Source: Pseudonocardia sp. TRM90224
Lineage (GTDB): Bacteria > Actinomycetota > Actinomycetes > Mycobacteriales > Pseudonocardiaceae
Reading direction: 5' to 3'
Assembly (NCBI RefSeq): GCF_021245725.1
Contig: NZ_JAJGSX010000010.1
Span: forward strand, 186,001-250,000
Length of the DNA stretch: 64,000 bases
The stretch's first letter is position 1. Each line of letters starts with the position of its first letter. Below, one piece after another: positions 51,447 to 58,558 of this stretch. Position numbers and translations under genes: made by a program. A model generated the notes under the pieces. The model ran no database searches and was not told the origin of the DNA. It worked only from the letters and a program-made list of their open reading frames with translations.

Positions 51447-52082
51447 GTCCTGGCGAACAGGCTCCCGCCGCCAGAGATCCGTCACGGTCACCCCGACGTA
51501 GGACAGCAGCTTGCGGGTCAGCGGGAGGCTGAGGCCGATCACGTTGGACGGGTCGCCGTCGATGCCCTCGACGAACCAGCCGCCGAACCCGTCGAGGGTG
51601 AACGCGCCGGCGACCCGCAGCGGCTCGCCGGTCGCGAGGTACGCGTCGAGCTCGGCCGGGCTCGGGTCGCCGAAGCGGACGCCGGTGCCGGCGTGGCCCT
51701 CCGCGACCCGGTCGATGTCGCCGTCGGACATGCGCAGCACGGCGTGCCCGGTGACCAGCTCACCCGTGCCGCCCGCCATCGTGGTCCACCGCGAGCGGAA
51801 CTCGTCGGGACCGGCCGGCTTGCCGACGAGGTTCCCGCCGATGTGCAGCATCGAGTCGCAGCCGATCACCACGGCGTCCGGGTGGGTCGCGGCGATCCGC
51901 CGCGCGACGACCGTCGCCTTGGCCGAGGCGAGTGCGGTGACCTTCTCGCCTGGCGAGGCCGCCGGCATGGTCTCGAGCAGCGCGTTCTCGTCGAGGTCGG
52001 CGATCTCGACGACCGGGTCGAGCCCGGCGGATCGCAGGATCCCGAGCCGGGCGGGGGAGGCCGATGCCAGCACGACGCGCAC
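51444..52082 (-). CDS. maf: Maf-like nucleotide pyrophosphatase
   Basis: 212 residues. The N-terminal LASASPARLGILRSAGL, the catalytic AVVIGCDSMLHIGG and KPAGPDEFRSRW are Maf signatures. Maf proteins hydrolyse non-canonical or pyrimidine nucleoside triphosphates and have been linked to cell division control. GTG 52082 is 8 bases from a TAGGGT hexamer. Gene order with sseA matches mycobacteria; accE, normally adjacent, is displaced by 3.6 kb of inserted genes. Confidence 0.9.
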   Translation of the reverse strand: MRVVLASASPARLGILRSAGLDPVVEIADLDENALLETMPAASPGEKVTALASAKATVVARRIAATHPDAVVIGCDSMLHIGGNLVGKPAGPDEFRSRWTTMAGGTGELVTGHAVLRMSDGDIDRVAEGHAGTGVRFGDPSPAELDAYLATGEPLRVAGAFTLDGFGGWFVEGIDGDPSNVIGLSLPLTRKLLSYVGVTVTDLWRREPVRQD

Positions 52083-52100
52083 GGCCGCAGACCCTACGGG

Positions 52101-52331
52101 TCAGTCGCCGCCGCCCCCGCCGCCGCCTCCGCTGTCGCCGCCGCCTCCACCGTCGCTGCTGCCACCGCTGTCGCTCCCGCTGTCCGCGCCGCCGTCACCG
52201 CCGCTGTCGGAACCGCTGTAGCCGCCGTTGCCGCGCCGCGTGCCGCCGCCGGCCTTCGACGCCGTCGCGAAGCGGTAGAAGATCCACAACACCAGCAGGC
52301 ACACGGCGATGACGATCAGCCACTTGAGCAT
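52101..52331 (-). CDS. Small membrane-anchored Gly/Ser/Asp-rich protein, 76 residues
   Basis: 76 residues: one transmembrane helix (LKWLIVIAVCLLVLWIFYRF) at the N-terminus, then about 50 residues of Gly, Ser and Asp ending GGGGDSGGGGGGGGD. Unlike the tail proteins at 49058 and 54884 it has no Cys in the tail. It starts 9 bases after the response regulator stop and belongs to the kinase-regulator operon. The function is unknown; the layout recalls its two Gly-tail neighbours. Confidence 0.72.
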   Translation of the reverse strand: MLKWLIVIAVCLLVLWIFYRFATASKAGGGTRRGNGGYSGSDSGGDGGADSGSDSGGSSDGGGGGDSGGGGGGGGD

Positions 52332-52340
52332 TGCGCTCCT

Positions 52341-52979
52341 TCACTCGGCGACGAGCCCGTGCCGGTAGGCGTATCCGACGGCCTGCGCGCGGTCGCGCAG
52401 GCCCGCCTTGGCGAACAGGTTGTTGATGTGCGTCTTCACGGTGGCTTCGCTGACGACGAGCCGCCGCGCGATCTCGGTGTTGGAGAGCCCGCCTGCGATC
52501 AGGCCGAGCACCTCCGCCTCCCGCACGGTCAGCCCGTCGGGCGGGACGGCGGGCGGGCCCGGCCGGGCGGCGACGAGCCGGGCGAGCGCCTCGCTGTCGA
52601 TCGTCGACTGGCCGTCGGCCGCCGAGCGCAGGGCGCGGCCGATGGCCTCGGCGTCGGCGTCCTTGGACAGCCAGCCGACTGCTCCGGCCCGCAGGGCCGT
52701 GACGACGGTGTCGTCGTCGGCGTAGGTCGTGAGGACGACGACGGCGGTGGCGGGGTGCTCGGCCCGGACCCTGCGGGTGGCGCACACGCCGTCGCAGCCG
52801 GGCATGCGCAGGTCGGTGAGCAGGACGTCCGGCGCCTGCGCGGCGACCATCGCGACGGCCTCGTCGCCGTCGGCGGCAGCGCCGACCACCACGATCCCGG
52901 GGAGCAGGCCGAGCAGCGTCACCAGCCCGTCGCGCACGATCCGCTGGTCGTCGGCGAGCACCACCCGCAGGTCGCTCAC
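52341..52979 (-). CDS. NarL/LuxR-type response regulator of the Gly-tail region
   Basis: 212 residues. The receiver has ADDQRIV, the phospho-Asp in DVLLTDLRMPGCDG and Lys in GWLSKDA. The LuxR HTH is LTVREAEVLGLIAGGLSNTEIARRL followed by TVKTHINNLFAKAGL. GTG 52979 overlaps the kinase stop (GTGA). It is the nearest candidate for the protein that binds the 12-base box shared by three promoters at 50054, 55322 and 55650; this is inference from position. Confidence 0.9.
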   Translation of the reverse strand: MSDLRVVLADDQRIVRDGLVTLLGLLPGIVVVGAAADGDEAVAMVAAQAPDVLLTDLRMPGCDGVCATRRVRAEHPATAVVVLTTYADDDTVVTALRAGAVGWLSKDADAEAIGRALRSAADGQSTIDSEALARLVAARPGPPAVPPDGLTVREAEVLGLIAGGLSNTEIARRLVVSEATVKTHINNLFAKAGLRDRAQAVGYAYRHGLVAE

Positions 52980-54082
52980 GGCACCGGCGTCGCCGGCAGC
53001 ACCAACCGCACCTGCCATCCGTCCTCCACCGCTCCCGCCTCGACGGTGCCTCCGGCCAGCGCGGCCCGTTCCGCCATCCCGATGAGACCGTAGCCGCCGG
53101 TCCGGGGCTCGTCGGTCGGGCCCGCGTTGTGGACGACGAGCTCGGTGGCGTCGTCGAGGTGGGTGAGGCGGACCCGCACCGGCTGCCCTTCGGCGTGCTT
53201 GCGGGCGTTCGTGAGCGACTCCTGCGCCGTGCGCAGGACGGTCTCGCGTGCGGCAGCGTCCAGCGCGGGCCCGTCGCCGACGATCTCCAGCGTCGCGCCG
53301 GGCGCCGCCGCGACGAGCGCCTGCAGGCCCTTCGCCAGGTCGACGGGCTCGGTGCGCAGCGCAGCGACCGCCCGCCGCGCCTCCGCGAGGCCCTCGGTCG
53401 CGAGGTGCTGGGCGCGCTCGACCTGCGCGATCGTGTCGGCGGGCGCGCCGTCGCGGTGCAGCATGAGCCGCGCGCCCTGCAACTGGACGGCGAGCGCCGA
53501 GAGCGAGTGGGCGAGCACGTCGTGCACGTCGCGGGCGATGCGTGCGCGTTCGGCGAGCGCCGCGGAGCGGGCCTGCTCCTCCAACACACGCGCCGCGGAG
53601 ACCTGTGCCATCTCGCGCTCCTCGGCGCGCCGCTCGTTCTCCCTGCGGACCATTCCGATCGAGAGCATCACGCCGAGGGCGAGCACCACCAGCGCATCGC
53701 CCGGTGCCCACTCCGCATGCAGAACGAAGACCAGCGCGACCGCCATCCCGACGTACAGCCCGACCGCCGGCAGCATCGGCAGCCGCACCCCGGCGGACAG
53801 CACGGCGAAGAAGCAGAACCCGAGCGGGGTCGACCAGGTGCCCACGGCCGCGAGCGCGGCCACCCCGCCCGCCGCGACCACCACGATGGCCACCGGGACG
53901 AGCCACGGCGGCCGCTGCAGCCGGAAGGCGATCACCAACCAGCCGGCGGCGGCGATCGCCGAGGCGATCGCCGCCAGCACCGGGTGCGCCATCGGGACCG
54001 TCCCCGAGAACGTCGCGACCAGCACGACCACCAGCCAGCCGACGTTGACGATGCGGCGCATCGGCACCGGGTCCGTCCTCAC
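52976..54082 (-). CDS. NarL-class sensor histidine kinase of the Gly-tail region
   Basis: 368 residues. About four to five transmembrane helices (residues 10-140) without a large sensor domain, then the HisKA_3 box AERARIARDVHDVLAHSLSALAVQLQ with the phospho-His, and the ATPase motifs RTAQESLTNARKHA and GGYGLIGMAERAAL. It partners with the coupled response regulator. GTG 54082 overlaps the stop of the preceding membrane protein gene. A membrane-stress signal is plausible from the short loops, but unproven. Confidence 0.88.
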   Translation of the reverse strand: MRTDPVPMRRIVNVGWLVVVLVATFSGTVPMAHPVLAAIASAIAAAGWLVIAFRLQRPPWLVPVAIVVVAAGGVAALAAVGTWSTPLGFCFFAVLSAGVRLPMLPAVGLYVGMAVALVFVLHAEWAPGDALVVLALGVMLSIGMVRRENERRAEEREMAQVSAARVLEEQARSAALAERARIARDVHDVLAHSLSALAVQLQGARLMLHRDGAPADTIAQVERAQHLATEGLAEARRAVAALRTEPVDLAKGLQALVAAAPGATLEIVGDGPALDAAARETVLRTAQESLTNARKHAEGQPVRVRLTHLDDATELVVHNAGPTDEPRTGGYGLIGMAERAALAGGTVEAGAVEDGWQVRLVLPATPVP

Positions 54083-54588
54083 CGAGGCAGTGTGGACCCG
54101 GCCGTCGCGCCACGTCGATCGGCCGGCCGCAGCGGGCGGCCGTCGGCCCGGACGCGCACGGCGAGCACGGCGAACTGGGCGGCGAGGCTGATGCCGATCG
54201 AGACCATGAGCGTCGCGGTGAGCGCGGGCTCGGCCGAGCTGCCGGCGAACAGTACGGCGACGCCGATCCTGGTCGCGATCGAGATGAGCCAGAGCACGAG
54301 GCTGAGCACACCGCCGCGCTGGTAGAGGTACCCCTCGCGCAGTGTCAGCGCGGTCGCGCCGCCCCGCACCGCGCCGAGCGCCGCGGTGATCAGCAGGTCG
54401 ATCCCGACGACCGCGATGGCGAGCCAGCTCCAGTGCAGGTGGGCGCTCGTGGCCTCGGCGACGCCCAGCACGACCAGCACCAGCGGCACCACCGCGGTCC
54501 GACGCATCGACACGTAGCGGCCGACGAACTGCCGGGAGACCACCCAGACGAGTGCGGCGGCCGGGATCAGGAAGGAGAGGATGTCCAT
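54079..54588 (-). CDS. Integral membrane protein (possibly DUF1453/CcdC-like)
   Basis: 169 residues with four or five hydrophobic helices: ILSFLIPAAALVWVVSRQFVG, VVPLVLVVLGVAE, WLAIAVVGIDLLITAALGA, LSLVLWLISIATRIGVAVLFAG and TLMVSIGISLAAQFAVLAVRV. The pattern resembles DUF1453 proteins found beside actinobacterial two-component systems, but I am not certain. ATG 54588 gives the expected start right at the first helix. It is translationally coupled to the kinase gene. Confidence 0.68.
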   Translation of the reverse strand: MDILSFLIPAAALVWVVSRQFVGRYVSMRRTAVVPLVLVVLGVAEATSAHLHWSWLAIAVVGIDLLITAALGAVRGGATALTLREGYLYQRGGVLSLVLWLISIATRIGVAVLFAGSSAEPALTATLMVSIGISLAAQFAVLAVRVRADGRPLRPADRRGATAGSTLPR

Positions 54589-54684
54589 GCGGTCGAGCCT
54601 GCGCCGATCGGCTGCGCCGGACGTCGGCCCGCGGGTTGGTTGTGGATGGAGAAGGGGGTCCACCCGTGGGTGGACCCCCTCCCG

Positions 54685-54847
54685 AGGCCGTGTTCAGAAA
54701 GTCCTGATCGCGCTCTTCGCGCCCAGATCGCCGCTGGCGGCGTTGCCGCCACGACCGGGTACTCAGTACGACGGCTCGCGGCGGCGCCTTGCCGGCGACG
54801 ATCTGGATCACGAAGAGCATCGACCCTGACTTCCTGAACACGGCCCT
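54685..54847. mobile_element. Family C fold-back element, long copy (163 bp, MITE-like)
   Basis: The ends AGGCCGTGTTCAGAAAGTC (54685-54703) and the reverse complement of 54828-54847 pair, and complementarity continues inward (GCTCTTCG/CGAAGAGC; CCAGATCG/CGATCTGG), so almost the whole element is an imperfect palindrome centred near GTACTCAGTAC. It is non-coding. The short copy at 38063-38118 is its internally deleted, inverted version. Confidence 0.7.
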
Positions 54848-54850
54848 GCG

Positions 54851-54895
54851 GTGTCAGCCGCTGCCGTGTCAGCCGCTGCCGTGTCAGCCGCTGCC
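54851..54895. repeat. Three tandem 15-bp repeats at the 3' end of the Cys-tail gene
   Basis: GTGTCAGCCGCTGCC occurs at 54851, 54866 and 54881. On the coding (minus) strand each unit encodes Gly-Ser-Gly followed by TGA, so two untranslated copies of the last codons and stop follow the gene. Confidence 0.75.
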
Positions 54896-55210
54896 GCAGC
54901 CGCCGCCCCCTCCGCAGCCGCCCCCTCCGCCGCTGTCACCGCCGCCCCAACCGCCACCACCGTCGCCGCCCCAGCCACCCCAACCGCCCGAGCTGCCGTG
55001 GTCGCTGCCGCCGTGGTGGCCGTGGTGGCCGGAGGAGGTGTCGTAGCTGCCGCCGTCGGCAGTCGTGCCGTAGACGGCCGCGTGCCCGCCGCGGGACCTG
55101 CGGGTGCGTCGGGGCGCCCGCGTCCCGGATCCGGACAACCTGCTGATGATCAGGCCGAGCACCACCAGCACGGCCATGCCGAGCACCGCCATGATGATCA
55201 AGGTGTTCAT
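54884..55210 (-). CDS. Small membrane-anchored protein with Gly/His/Trp-rich, Cys-ending tail
   Basis: 108 residues. N-terminal helix (TLIIMAVLGMAVLVVLGLIIS), a basic segment (RAPRRTRRSRGG) on the cytoplasmic side, then a Gly-rich tail with His and Trp (GHHGHHGG, GGWGGWGG) and Cys99 and Cys105 in GGGGGCGGGGGCGSG. The last 13 residues before SG are identical to the tail end of the TIGR04222 protein. AAGGAGG lies 6 bases before ATG 55210. A shared promoter module (55281-55333) precedes it. It is probably a second substrate or structural partner of the DUF692 system. Confidence 0.78.
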   Translation of the reverse strand: MNTLIIMAVLGMAVLVVLGLIISRLSGSGTRAPRRTRRSRGGHAAVYGTTADGGSYDTSSGHHGHHGGSDHGSSGGWGGWGGDGGGGWGGGDSGGGGGCGGGGGCGSG

Positions 55211-55280
55211 GTCGATCCTCCTTCCGGCCGCGGTTTTCGGGCTTCCCCCCGGAAGTGGCCACCGCGTGCCGTCAGGGAGA

Positions 55281-55333
55281 AGTGTGCGAAGCCCGGTGCG
55301 ACCTGCGCCACGTTCTTTGCGAGGACTTGAGGT
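55281..55333 (-). promoter_or_regulatory. Shared promoter module 2 (ACCTCAAGTCCT-N35-CACACT)
   Basis: On the minus strand ACCTCAAGTCCT (55333-55322) is followed after 35 bases by CACACT (55286-55281), upstream of the 108-residue Cys-tail gene. Confidence 0.7.
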
Positions 55334-55374
55334 GTCGAATTTTCAGCGTTTCCGCAGGTGAAAGGCATGCCGAA

Positions 55375-55403
55375 GCGGCGGGCACCCGATGGGTGACCGC
55401 CGC
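55375..55403. terminator. Hairpin after the 40-residue gene
   Basis: GCGGCGG and CACCC on the left pair with GGGTG and CCGCCGC on the right around GAT. It lies 15 bases after the stop of the 40-residue gene and separates it from promoter module 2. Confidence 0.55.
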
Positions 55404-55417
55404 CGGCGAGCAGTTGT

Positions 55418-55540
55418 CTAGCGGACCGTCAACAGGTCCGAGTCGGAGCGACGCCGCGGGCGCCGGTTGCCGAAGATCATGGCCGCCGCGGCGAACACGA
55501 ACGGCATGAGTGCGAGTACGACGATGACGATTGTGTTCAC
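55418..55540 (-). CDS. Very small membrane protein, 40 residues
   Basis: GTG 55540 to TAG 55418. One transmembrane helix (NTIVIVVLALMPFVFAAAAMIF) followed by a basic stretch NRRPRRRSDSD and LLTVR. AGGAGG lies 8 bases before the GTG. Promoter module 3 (55609-55661) precedes it. Its N-terminus (MNTIVIV) resembles that of the neighbouring 108-residue protein (MNTLIIM), so the two may be related, this one lacking the Gly tail. No known family. Confidence 0.65.
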   Translation of the reverse strand: MNTIVIVVLALMPFVFAAAAMIFGNRRPRRRSDSDLLTVR

Positions 55541-55608
55541 CTCGGACCTCCTCGACAGGGACGGGCGGGGCGTCCACTTCGGAAGCGCCTACCGGATCCG
55601 TCCCGCTC

Positions 55609-55661
55609 AGTGTGTGGCCAGTCACACCGCGGGGTCGAGGAAGTTGACGAGGACTTGAGGT
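55609..55661 (-). promoter_or_regulatory. Shared promoter module 3 (ACCTCAAGTCCT-N35-CACACT)
   Basis: On the minus strand ACCTCAAGTCCT (55661-55650) starts just after the accE stop and is followed after 35 bases by CACACT (55614-55609), upstream of the 40-residue gene. Confidence 0.7.
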
Positions 55662-55667
55662 AGTCCG

Positions 55668-55919
55668 TCAGCGGGGCCAGTAGGTGCTGCGCCAGGCGTC
55701 GCGCCCGGGGGAGAGCACGGTGCGCAGCGCCGCGGCCGGGTCCGACCAGCGGTCCCGTTGCCGGGCGTCGGGCGCATCACCGCCGCCCGCCGATGCCGCG
55801 GCGGCCAGCACGACGGTCACCGCGGCCAGCTCCTCGTCCGACGGCGTGCCGCGGACGATGTGGAAGAGCGCTCTGCGCTCCTCGGGGCTGGGCTCGTGGC
55901 CCGTGTCGCCGTCCGCCAT
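55668..55919 (-). CDS. accE: Acyl-CoA carboxylase epsilon subunit
   Basis: 83 residues. The C-terminal core IVRGTPSDEELAAVTVVLAA followed by WSDPAAALRTVL...WRSTYWPR is the AccE/PccE signature. It stabilises the alpha-beta carboxylase complex. Its ATG shares one base with the accD5 stop (TGATG), so it is translated after accD5. In mycobacteria maf follows directly; here the Gly-tail region intervenes. Confidence 0.9.
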   Translation of the reverse strand: MADGDTGHEPSPEERRALFHIVRGTPSDEELAAVTVVLAAAASAGGGDAPDARQRDRWSDPAAALRTVLSPGRDAWRSTYWPR

Positions 55920-57541
55920 CAGAGCGGGATGTTCCCGTGCTTGCGCGGCGGGACCGCCTCGCGCTTGGTCGCCAGCAGCCGCAGCGCCCGCGCGACGTAG
56001 CCGCGGGTGTGCGACGGCGGGATGACCCCGTCGATGTAGCCGCGGTCGGCGGCGATATAGGGGTTGGCGAGGGTGTCCTCGTACTCCTGCTGCAGCTCGG
56101 AGCGCCGCGCGGCCAGCTCGTCGCCGGACAGGCCCGACAGCTCCTTGCGGTAGAGGATGCTGACGGCGCCGGCCGCGCCGGTGACGGCGATTTGCGCCGT
56201 CGGCCACGCCACGTTGATGTCGGCGCCGAGGTGCTTGGACCCCATGACGTCGTACGCGCCGCCGTACGCCTTGCGGGTGATCACCGTGACCTTCGGGACG
56301 GTCGCCTCCGCGTACGCGTAGATCAGCTTGGCGCCCCGGCGGATGATCCCGTTCCACTCCTGCTCGGTGCCGGGCAGGAAGCCGGGGACGTCGACGAACG
56401 TGAGCACGGGGATGTTGAACGCGTCGCAGGTGCGCACGAACCGCGCCGCCTTCTCGGAGGCGTCGATGTCGAGGCAGCCGGCGAACTGCATCGGCTGGTT
56501 GGCGACGATCCCGACCGACCGGCCGTCCACCCGCCCGTACCCGACGACGATGTTGGGTGCGAACAGCTCGTGCACCTCGAGGAACTCGCCGTCGTCCAGC
56601 ACCCGGTTGATCACATCCCGGATGTCGTACGGGGTGTTCGGCGAGTCCGGGATGATCGTGTCGAGCTCCAGGTCCGAGTCGGTGAGCGCGTCCCCGATGT
56701 CGCCCTCCGTGGGCTCCGGGGCGGGGAAGACCGGTGGCTCGGACAGGTTGTTCGAGGGCAGGAAGCTCAGCAGCTCCTTGACGTAGCCGAACGCGTCGGC
56801 CTCGTCGTCGGCGAGGTAGTGCGCCACGCCGGACTTCGTGTTGTGCGTGCGCCCGCCGCCGAGCTCCTCGAAGTCGACGACCTCCCCGGTGACCGTCTTG
56901 ATGATGTCGGGGCCGGTGATGAACATGTGGCTGGTCTCGTCGACCATGATCGTGAAGTCGGTGATGGCGGGCGAGTACACCGCGCCGCCCGCGCACGCGC
57001 CCATGACCAGCGAGATCTGCGGCACGACACCCGAGCTGCGCACGTTTCGGACGAAGATCTCGCCGTACAGCCCGAGCGCGACGACCCCCTCCTGGATGCG
57101 CGCGCCGCCGCCGTCGTTGATGCCGATGACCGGGCAGCCGACCTTCGTCGCGAGGTCCATCACCTTGACGATCTTCTCGCCGTACACCTCGCCGAGCGCG
57201 CCGCCGAACACCGTGGCGTCCTGGCTGAACACGGCGACGGGACGGCCGTCGACGGTGCCGGTGCCGGTGACGACGCCGTCGCCGAACGGCCGCTTGGCGT
57301 CCATCCCGAAGTTCGTCGACCGGTGCCGCGTGAGCGCGTCGAGCTCGACGAACGAGCCGGGGTCGAGCAGCTGGTCGATGCGTTCCCGCGCGGTCTGGCG
57401 GCCTTTGGCGTGCTGCCGCTCGACAGCGGCCTCGCTCCCCGCGTGCACCGCGCCGTCGATGCGCTGGTGGAGGTCGGCGAGCTTGCCTGCCGTGGTGTGG
57501 ATGTCGGGCTCGTCCGCGACAGGCTCCTTGGCGGCGGTCAT
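55919..57541 (-). CDS. accD5: Acyl-CoA (propionyl-CoA type) carboxylase beta subunit
   Basis: 540 residues, full length. The carboxyltransferase domains contain GINDGGGARIQEGVVALGLYGEIF and MGACAGGAVYSPAITDF (oxyanion holes), and FVDVPGFLPGTEQEWNGIIRRGAKLIYAYAEATVPKVTVITRKAYGGAY in the second half. It transfers carboxyl from biotin on AccA3 to an acyl-CoA, giving methylmalonyl- or malonyl-CoA. A TATGGT hexamer lies 8 bases before ATG 57541. It is divergent from birA, whose product biotinylates AccA3. Confidence 0.93.
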   Translation of the reverse strand: MTAAKEPVADEPDIHTTAGKLADLHQRIDGAVHAGSEAAVERQHAKGRQTARERIDQLLDPGSFVELDALTRHRSTNFGMDAKRPFGDGVVTGTGTVDGRPVAVFSQDATVFGGALGEVYGEKIVKVMDLATKVGCPVIGINDGGGARIQEGVVALGLYGEIFVRNVRSSGVVPQISLVMGACAGGAVYSPAITDFTIMVDETSHMFITGPDIIKTVTGEVVDFEELGGGRTHNTKSGVAHYLADDEADAFGYVKELLSFLPSNNLSEPPVFPAPEPTEGDIGDALTDSDLELDTIIPDSPNTPYDIRDVINRVLDDGEFLEVHELFAPNIVVGYGRVDGRSVGIVANQPMQFAGCLDIDASEKAARFVRTCDAFNIPVLTFVDVPGFLPGTEQEWNGIIRRGAKLIYAYAEATVPKVTVITRKAYGGAYDVMGSKHLGADINVAWPTAQIAVTGAAGAVSILYRKELSGLSGDELAARRSELQQEYEDTLANPYIAADRGYIDGVIPPSHTRGYVARALRLLATKREAVPPRKHGNIPL

Positions 57542-57699
57542 GAGCAGAGACCATAACCCGTCGGTAACCGGCGGGGAGGAGGGTCTTCGTCACGTCACCC
57601 AGGGCGGGCGACGCGTCCGGCGACGCGTTCGCACCGTCCGACGCGGACGGTCGTGCCGGGCCCGGCGACGACCTGCCCGCGCCGGTAGCGTCCATCCGC

Positions 57700-58506
57700 A
57701 TGAACCGGACCGTCCGGCCCATCGATCCCGGCGCACTGCGCAGCGCGCTCGTCGGCCCGTGGGCACAGCTCGACGTGGTCGAAAGCACCGGATCGACCAA
57801 CGCCGACCTGATGGCGGCCGCGGCGGAAGGCGCGCCGGACCGCACGGTGCTCATCGCGGAGCACCAGGAAGCGGGCCGTGGCAGGCTCGCGCGCACCTGG
57901 ATCTCGCCGCCCGGCGCGGGCGTCGCGGTGAGCGTGCTGCTGCGCCCTGCCGGGGTGCCGCCGTCGCGGTTCGGATGGCTGCCGCTGCTCGCGGGCCTGG
58001 CGGTGCTCGACACCGTCCGCGAGCTCACCTCGCTGGAGGCCGGCCTCAAGTGGCCGAACGACCTGCTGCTCGGCGCCGAGCAGCGCAAAGCCGCGGGGAT
58101 CCTCGCCGAGGTCGCCGACCCCGGCCGCCCAGCCGTCGTCGTCGGCATCGGGATCAACATCTCGGCGTCGCCGCCCGACCAGCCCGGCTCGACGTCCTTC
58201 GCCGCCGAAGGGGCACCGCTCGACCGGGAGACGGTGCTGCGCTCGCTGCTCACGCACCTCGCCGCGCGCGAGGACACCTGGCGTTCCGCGCGAGGTGACG
58301 CCGACGCCGTCAAGCTGCGCGCCGACTACCGCGCAGGCTGCGCGAGCCTCGGCTCCGACGTGCGCGTCGAGCTGCCCGGCGGTGCCGCGCTGCGTGGCAT
58401 CGCCGAGGACGTCGACGCCGACGGCCGGTTGCTCCTGCTCGACCCAGCCGGGCTCCGGCGCGCCGTCGCCGCAGGTGACGTCGTGCACCTTCGCCCGGCC
58501 GGCTGA
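57700..58506 (+). CDS. birA: Biotin-[acetyl-CoA-carboxylase] ligase
   Basis: 268 residues, group I (no N-terminal DNA-binding domain), so it is a ligase and not a repressor. VVESTGSTNADLM, AEHQEAGRGRLARTWISPPGAG (biotinyl-AMP loop), LKWPNDLLL and AGILAEV are typical; the C-terminal SH3-like domain ends DVVHLRPAG. It attaches biotin to the AccA3 EAMKM lysine. A TAGCGT hexamer lies 8 bases before the ATG. Confidence 0.92.
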   Translation: MNRTVRPIDPGALRSALVGPWAQLDVVESTGSTNADLMAAAAEGAPDRTVLIAEHQEAGRGRLARTWISPPGAGVAVSVLLRPAGVPPSRFGWLPLLAGLAVLDTVRELTSLEAGLKWPNDLLLGAEQRKAAGILAEVADPGRPAVVVGIGINISASPPDQPGSTSFAAEGAPLDRETVLRSLLTHLAAREDTWRSARGDADAVKLRADYRAGCASLGSDVRVELPGGAALRGIAEDVDADGRLLLLDPAGLRRAVAAGDVVHLRPAG

Positions 58507-58546
58507 CCCCGCTCGCGCGTCCCTGCGGAAGCGCCTCACCCGGCGC

Positions 58547-58552
58547 TACGGT
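58547..58552 (+). promoter_or_regulatory. -10 element of the PH-domain gene
   Basis: TACGGT, 6 bases before GTG 58559. Confidence 0.5.
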
Positions 58553-58558
58553 GGCGGG

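Noticed and set aside
54685..54841. Coding frame through the family C element (MFRKSGSMLFVIQIVAG...)
   Set aside because: It is the translation of a palindromic non-coding repeat read as an extension of the kinase frame; no start signal or homology supports it.
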